Below are positions 31,581-34,745 of a stretch of DNA of 34,745 nucleotides, in pieces. The number at the start of each line of letters is the position of its first letter. Position 1 is the stretch's first letter. The notes under the pieces were generated by a model that was given only the letters and a program-made list of their open reading frames with translations, was not told the origin of the DNA and ran no database searches. The position numbers and the translations under genes are program-made. This DNA comes from Methanomassiliicoccaceae archaeon UBA480 (GTDB lineage: Archaea; Thermoplasmatota; Thermoplasmata; Methanomassiliicoccales; Methanomethylophilaceae): assembly GCA_002506425.1 (NCBI GenBank), contig DAXO01000056.1, positions 31,935 through 66,679 on the forward strand, read 5' to 3'.

Positions 31581-31868
31581 TCACAGCGTAAGGATGTTGG
31601 AGCTGCCCTTGTCGAGGATGACCAGAGCGGACACGGAGAAGGGTTTTCCGCACAGAGCGCCGAGCTCCATGTTGTTCCCGCTGAACACGTGCACCTTCAC
31701 GTTGAGGTCGCCGGTGAGGTCCTTGCAGGGGCAGTTCCTTGCGAGGACGACCATCTGGGCCTTTCCGTCCTTGACGGCCCTCAGGGTCTGGTCGACCCCG
31801 AACTCCACCTTTCCGGTGGTGATAGCGGCCTTCAATGCTCTGCTGATATCGATCTTCTCATCACTCAT
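31581..31868 (-). CDS. rpl30e: Large-subunit ribosomal protein eL30 (L30e)
   Basis: A 95-residue archaeal 50S protein of the L7Ae/L30e fold. It has LKAAITTGKVEFGVDQTLRAVKDG, VVLARNCP and the C-terminal LGALCGKPFSVSALVILD, all standard. The ATG at 31868 is chosen over the one at 31874 because GGTGA lies 6 nt before it, while it abuts 31874. In either case the start is within a few bases of the rpoA2 stop. Gene order rpoA2-rpl30e-nusA is conserved in archaea. Confidence 0.94.
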   Translation of the reverse strand: MSDEKIDISRALKAAITTGKVEFGVDQTLRAVKDGKAQMVVLARNCPCKDLTGDLNVKVHVFSGNNMELGALCGKPFSVSALVILDKGSSNILTL

Positions 31869-31870
31869 CT

Positions 31871-33310
31871 TCATTCACCTTTCTTCTTCTTGGGATCGTA
31901 AATAATGTTTACAGCACCGGTACCGAGGGTGACCGGCTGACCGACGATGATGTTCTCGGTGACTCCCTCGAGGGGATCCGTCTCGCCCACCATCGCGGCA
32001 TGCAGCAGATGCGCTGCGGTGATCTCGAAGGCCGCTCTTGCGAGCACGGAGGACTTCTTACCGGAGACTCCGTGCCTTCCGATGGCCTTAACGTATCCGT
32101 CATTCGTCATGAGGTCCGCGACGAGCATGATGTGCCTTATGTCGACGTCCAGACCGGCTTCTCCGAGGGTTCCCATGGCTTCATGGATGATCGAGTTCCT
32201 TGCGGCCTCGATCCCCAGGACGTCCGCGACCTCGAGGATGCTGTTGGTCATCACATTGTCCGCGTCGACGCCCTCCACCTTCAGGACCTCCTTCAGATTG
32301 CTCCCTTCGGTGACGATCTTCCAGTAACCCTCCGTCTTGGACAGGATGGCCCTGGTGATGCCGTCTATGCCCTTGATCTTGGCATTCTTGATGGCATCGT
32401 ACATTATCTGCAGCTTCTTGTAGGAAGGCTCGTCGGATCTGACGACGATCTCGAACCCGTCCTTCTCCACCAGTCCTTTGACGGCCTTGACCTTCTTCAG
32501 CCTCTCGACGATGTCGTCCTCGGTGATTCCCTTGGCCTCCATCTTGCGGGGCTCGGGAACGATGATCAGCCTCATGTTGGTGATATCGGTCTCGATCTTG
32601 GCGATGTCGAGCAGGGTGGTGACCTCGATGTTGGAGGCCACATACCTGGCGACGCTCTCGTCCTGGGCGGCGGTGCCGATCAGGGGGATGTCCATCGAAG
32701 GAGTGCTCGGGATGCGCCTGGCATCCACGATCTCGATAAGCCTGGGCAGACCCTGGGTGACGTTCACGTTCGCGACTCCCGCGTAGTGGAAGGTACGCAT
32801 GTTCATCTGCGTACCGGGCTCTCCCAGGGAATGGGCGGCCATCACTCCGGCGGACTCGTTCTGGTCCATCCTGTGCTTCTCGTACATCTCGCTCGCGCGC
32901 TGGAGGAGCTCCCTGAGCTTCTCCTCGGGCAGGGACGCGTTCCTGATGCGGTCCGCGATATCGACGATGATCTTGAGGGGGAGCTTCACTCCCATCTCGT
33001 CGGCCAGAGCCTTGAGCTCCCTCTGCTTTTCGGTGAGCTCGACGGTCTTGACGACCTCCTCCATGACCACGGGGGCTGCGATCTCCTCGACCTCCTTCTT
33101 CGCCTTGGACGAGGAAGAGGAGGATTTCCTCTTCCCGATCTTGGCGATCACGGAGGCGGCCTCGTCCTCCATCAGTCCGAGCTGGACGAGCTTCTCCTCG
33201 CCCGCATCCGCTATGGCGGAGAGGGACGAGAAATCCTTCAGGAGCAGGGCGGCGGTCTCCTCGGAGACGCCCCTGTTGATCAGCGCCTTCAGCGTATCCT
33301 TCTTTGCCAT
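31871..33310 (-). CDS. rpoA2: DNA-directed RNA polymerase subunit A''
   Basis: The C-terminal part of the split largest subunit (equivalent of the last third of beta'). It has 479 residues. The bridge and trigger-loop region lies near residue 160-185 in HSLGEPGTQMNMRTFHYAG, followed by GLPRLIEIVDARR, and the C-terminal clamp region contains GIEAARN and GRHGVSGKKSS. The first ~60 residues (MAKKDTLKALINRGVSEET to SVIAKIGKRK) look like a helix-hairpin-helix unit joined by a serine-rich linker, an extension beyond the usual A'' start. The start is 1 nt after the rpoA1 stop. Confidence 0.96.
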   Translation of the reverse strand: MAKKDTLKALINRGVSEETAALLLKDFSSLSAIADAGEEKLVQLGLMEDEAASVIAKIGKRKSSSSSSKAKKEVEEIAAPVVMEEVVKTVELTEKQRELKALADEMGVKLPLKIIVDIADRIRNASLPEEKLRELLQRASEMYEKHRMDQNESAGVMAAHSLGEPGTQMNMRTFHYAGVANVNVTQGLPRLIEIVDARRIPSTPSMDIPLIGTAAQDESVARYVASNIEVTTLLDIAKIETDITNMRLIIVPEPRKMEAKGITEDDIVERLKKVKAVKGLVEKDGFEIVVRSDEPSYKKLQIMYDAIKNAKIKGIDGITRAILSKTEGYWKIVTEGSNLKEVLKVEGVDADNVMTNSILEVADVLGIEAARNSIIHEAMGTLGEAGLDVDIRHIMLVADLMTNDGYVKAIGRHGVSGKKSSVLARAAFEITAAHLLHAAMVGETDPLEGVTENIIVGQPVTLGTGAVNIIYDPKKKKGE

Positions 33311-33311
33311 A

Positions 33312-34745
33312 TCACTCGCCTCCTCCCTCGTAATCGTCGAAGTCCATGCTGTCCTCGGAATCCTCGGAATCCTCGTCCTCGATGTACTCCATCTCGTCCT
33401 TCTCGAGGGATCCGTAGTCTCCTCCGACATCCTTGTCGTCGAGATGCAGCGTCGACTCGTAGCCGTCTCCGAGAACCTCGAAGAACAGGTCGTTCAGATC
33501 GATCGCCTTTCCGCGGACGGCCTTGGACGGATCGACTCCGTCCTCTCCGTAGAGGAACTGGACGACGGTGCCGGCGGTGTTCCTGACGGTTCCGTCGGCG
33601 GTGAGCTTCAGGTCCTCCAGAGCGGAGACCAGACGCCTCTGCATGTATCCGGACCTCGAGGTACGGACGGCGGTATCGACCAGACCCTCTCTTCCTCCCA
33701 TCGCGTGGAAGAAGAACTCGGTCGGGGACAGTCCGGACTTGTAGGAGTTGGAGCAGAATCCCCTGGCGTATGCGCCGAGGTCCCCCTTCTCGAAGTGGGG
33801 CAGGGTCCTTCCCCAGTATCCTCTGGACAGCCTCTCTCCACGGACGGCCTGCTGACCGACGCAACCCGCCATCTGGGACAGGTTGAGCATGGATCCACGG
33901 GCACCGGCCTTGGCCATGATGACGGCGGGGTTCGACATACCGAGGTGCTTCCCGGCGATCTTTCCTGCTCCGTCACGGGCCTCTCCCAGGGTCTTCATGA
34001 CGCTGACCTCCAGCGTCTCCCTGAGGGACCTTCCGGGCATCTGCTCGAGGGTTCCGTCCCTGAAGGACTGGACCAGCTCGCTCACCTTGTCTATGCAGTC
34101 CTGGGTGTTGTTGGCGATCTGGAGGGCGGCCTCCTCGGGTATGTCCTCGTCGCCGATACCGGTGCTGAACCCGTGGTTCATGATGGAACCGAGGGCGAGC
34201 CTGGTCACCTGGTTGATGAACAGGGCGGCGCGGTCGGATCCGTAGTCCCTCGCGATGCGGTCCAGGATCTTTCCTTTGCTGTTCCCGATTCCTTTGACGT
34301 CGATGGTTCCGCAGAGGAGCTGTCCGTTCCTGATCTTGACGTAGGCGTCGTACTCGCACTCCTCCTTCCTGCAGACGTCGCAGCTCTGGCAGATGTTCGC
34401 CTTGAAGGTGGTGTTGAAGTCGTCGGGCAGCACGATCGAGAAGAGCTGCTTCCCGGTCCAGTACTGCTTCCCGTTCTCGTCGATGTAGGGCTCGGGGATC
34501 TTTATTCCCATCTTGTTCTTCTCGTCTCCGAGCTTGAACAGGATGTTCATGGCCTCGAACCTGTCGAAGCGGGGGTTGTTGTGCGTGAGGAAGTACGCTC
34601 CGGTGATGTGGTCGTGGATGGCACCGATGATGGGTCCTCCGTACCTGGGCGACAGGATGTTCTCCTGGACCTGCATGAGGATGCGCGCCTCGGCGCGGGC
34701 CTCGTCGGACTGCAGGACGTGCAGGTTCATCTCATCGCCGTCGAA
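33312..34745 (-). CDS. rpoA1: DNA-directed RNA polymerase subunit A', C-terminal part (5' end outside window)
   Basis: The C-terminal ~477 codons of the clamp/active-site subunit A'. The frame enters the window at FDGDEMNLH, the end of the catalytic Mg-binding NADFDGD motif, and continues with QSDEARAEARILM and NILSPRYGGPIIGAIHD. A four-cysteine cluster (CQSCDVCRKEEC) follows, then TRLALGSIMNHGFSTGIGDEDI, KAGARGSMLNLSQMAGCVGQQ and GLSPTEFFFHAMGGREGL, all highly conserved. It ends in a strongly acidic tail with repeated DSE units. The true start lies beyond 34745. Confidence 0.97.
   Translation of the reverse strand, partial: FDGDEMNLHVLQSDEARAEARILMQVQENILSPRYGGPIIGAIHDHITGAYFLTHNNPRFDRFEAMNILFKLGDEKNKMGIKIPEPYIDENGKQYWTGKQLFSIVLPDDFNTTFKANICQSCDVCRKEECEYDAYVKIRNGQLLCGTIDVKGIGNSKGKILDRIARDYGSDRAALFINQVTRLALGSIMNHGFSTGIGDEDIPEEAALQIANNTQDCIDKVSELVQSFRDGTLEQMPGRSLRETLEVSVMKTLGEARDGAGKIAGKHLGMSNPAVIMAKAGARGSMLNLSQMAGCVGQQAVRGERLSRGYWGRTLPHFEKGDLGAYARGFCSNSYKSGLSPTEFFFHAMGGREGLVDTAVRTSRSGYMQRRLVSALEDLKLTADGTVRNTAGTVVQFLYGEDGVDPSKAVRGKAIDLNDLFFEVLGDGYESTLHLDDKDVGGDYGSLEKDEMEYIEDEDSEDSEDSMDFDDYEGGGE

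Noticed and set aside
33340..33385. The short TCCTCGGAA-type tandem repeat near the rpoA1 3' end as a CRISPR or structural repeat
   Set aside because: It encodes the repeated DSE units of the acidic A' tail and has no spacer structure. No CRISPR array was seen in the window.

Overview
This window is from an archaeon. It carries a split RNA polymerase large subunit (A' and A''), ribosomal proteins eS17 and eL30, an archaeal NusA-like protein, GatD/GatE, HypB, RqcH, HemK2, an STT3/AglB-type membrane protein, a COG2108 radical SAM protein and an HVO_0476-type zinc protein. The DNA is GC-rich. Many genes have a TATA box centred about 25-29 nt before the start codon, which fits leaderless transcripts; others have a GGTGA Shine-Dalgarno. 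Gene content and style suggest a euryarchaeal methanogen of the Thermoplasmata side, such as a Methanomassiliicoccales relative. That placement is inference, because no methanogenesis marker lies in the window.

Layout: (1) 1-4752: a truncated MMPL/RND transporter gene and a divergent TetR regulator share one palindromic TATA flanked by two identical 16-bp operators. rqcH follows, then a small four-helix membrane protein whose leader holds a third, diverged operator. (2) 4873-6600: tRNA-Arg(GCG), rps17e, then an AT-richer, gene-poor stretch with a small-protein/GNAT pair enclosed by a ~92-bp inverted repeat made of gene debris. (3) 6628-11903: the overlapping operon traB-like/thyX/msrA, an ABC exporter pair, a HAD phosphatase and an HVO_0476-family protein. 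(4) 11996-16599: a metallo-beta-lactamase-fold hydrolase, two related convergent methyltransferases, HemK2, and an Fe-S flavoprotein/MFS pair. (5) 16669-22735: gatDE and, divergently, hypB-purD-truA. (6) 22782-29218: a two-gene operon with a 1870-residue STT3-like protein fused to a very long beta-domain tail, plus a membrane-anchored companion. (7) 29288-34745: pyrF and a COG2108 radical SAM gene back to back on one TATA, then nusA, rpl30e, rpoA2 and partial rpoA1 of the RNA polymerase operon.

Most genes are housekeeping: translation quality control, tRNA-dependent Gln synthesis, pseudouridylation, purine, pyrimidine and thymidylate synthesis, Ni-GTPase maturation and transcription. The less ordinary parts are three. 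First, a three-site TetR regulon that appears to link an RND transporter with a small membrane protein across rqcH. Second, the inverted-repeat-flanked GNAT pair beside the tRNA and rps17e genes. Third, the giant STT3-like protein, in which several positions that are acidic in active oligosaccharyltransferases look substituted and whose extracellular tail far exceeds the normal family length.
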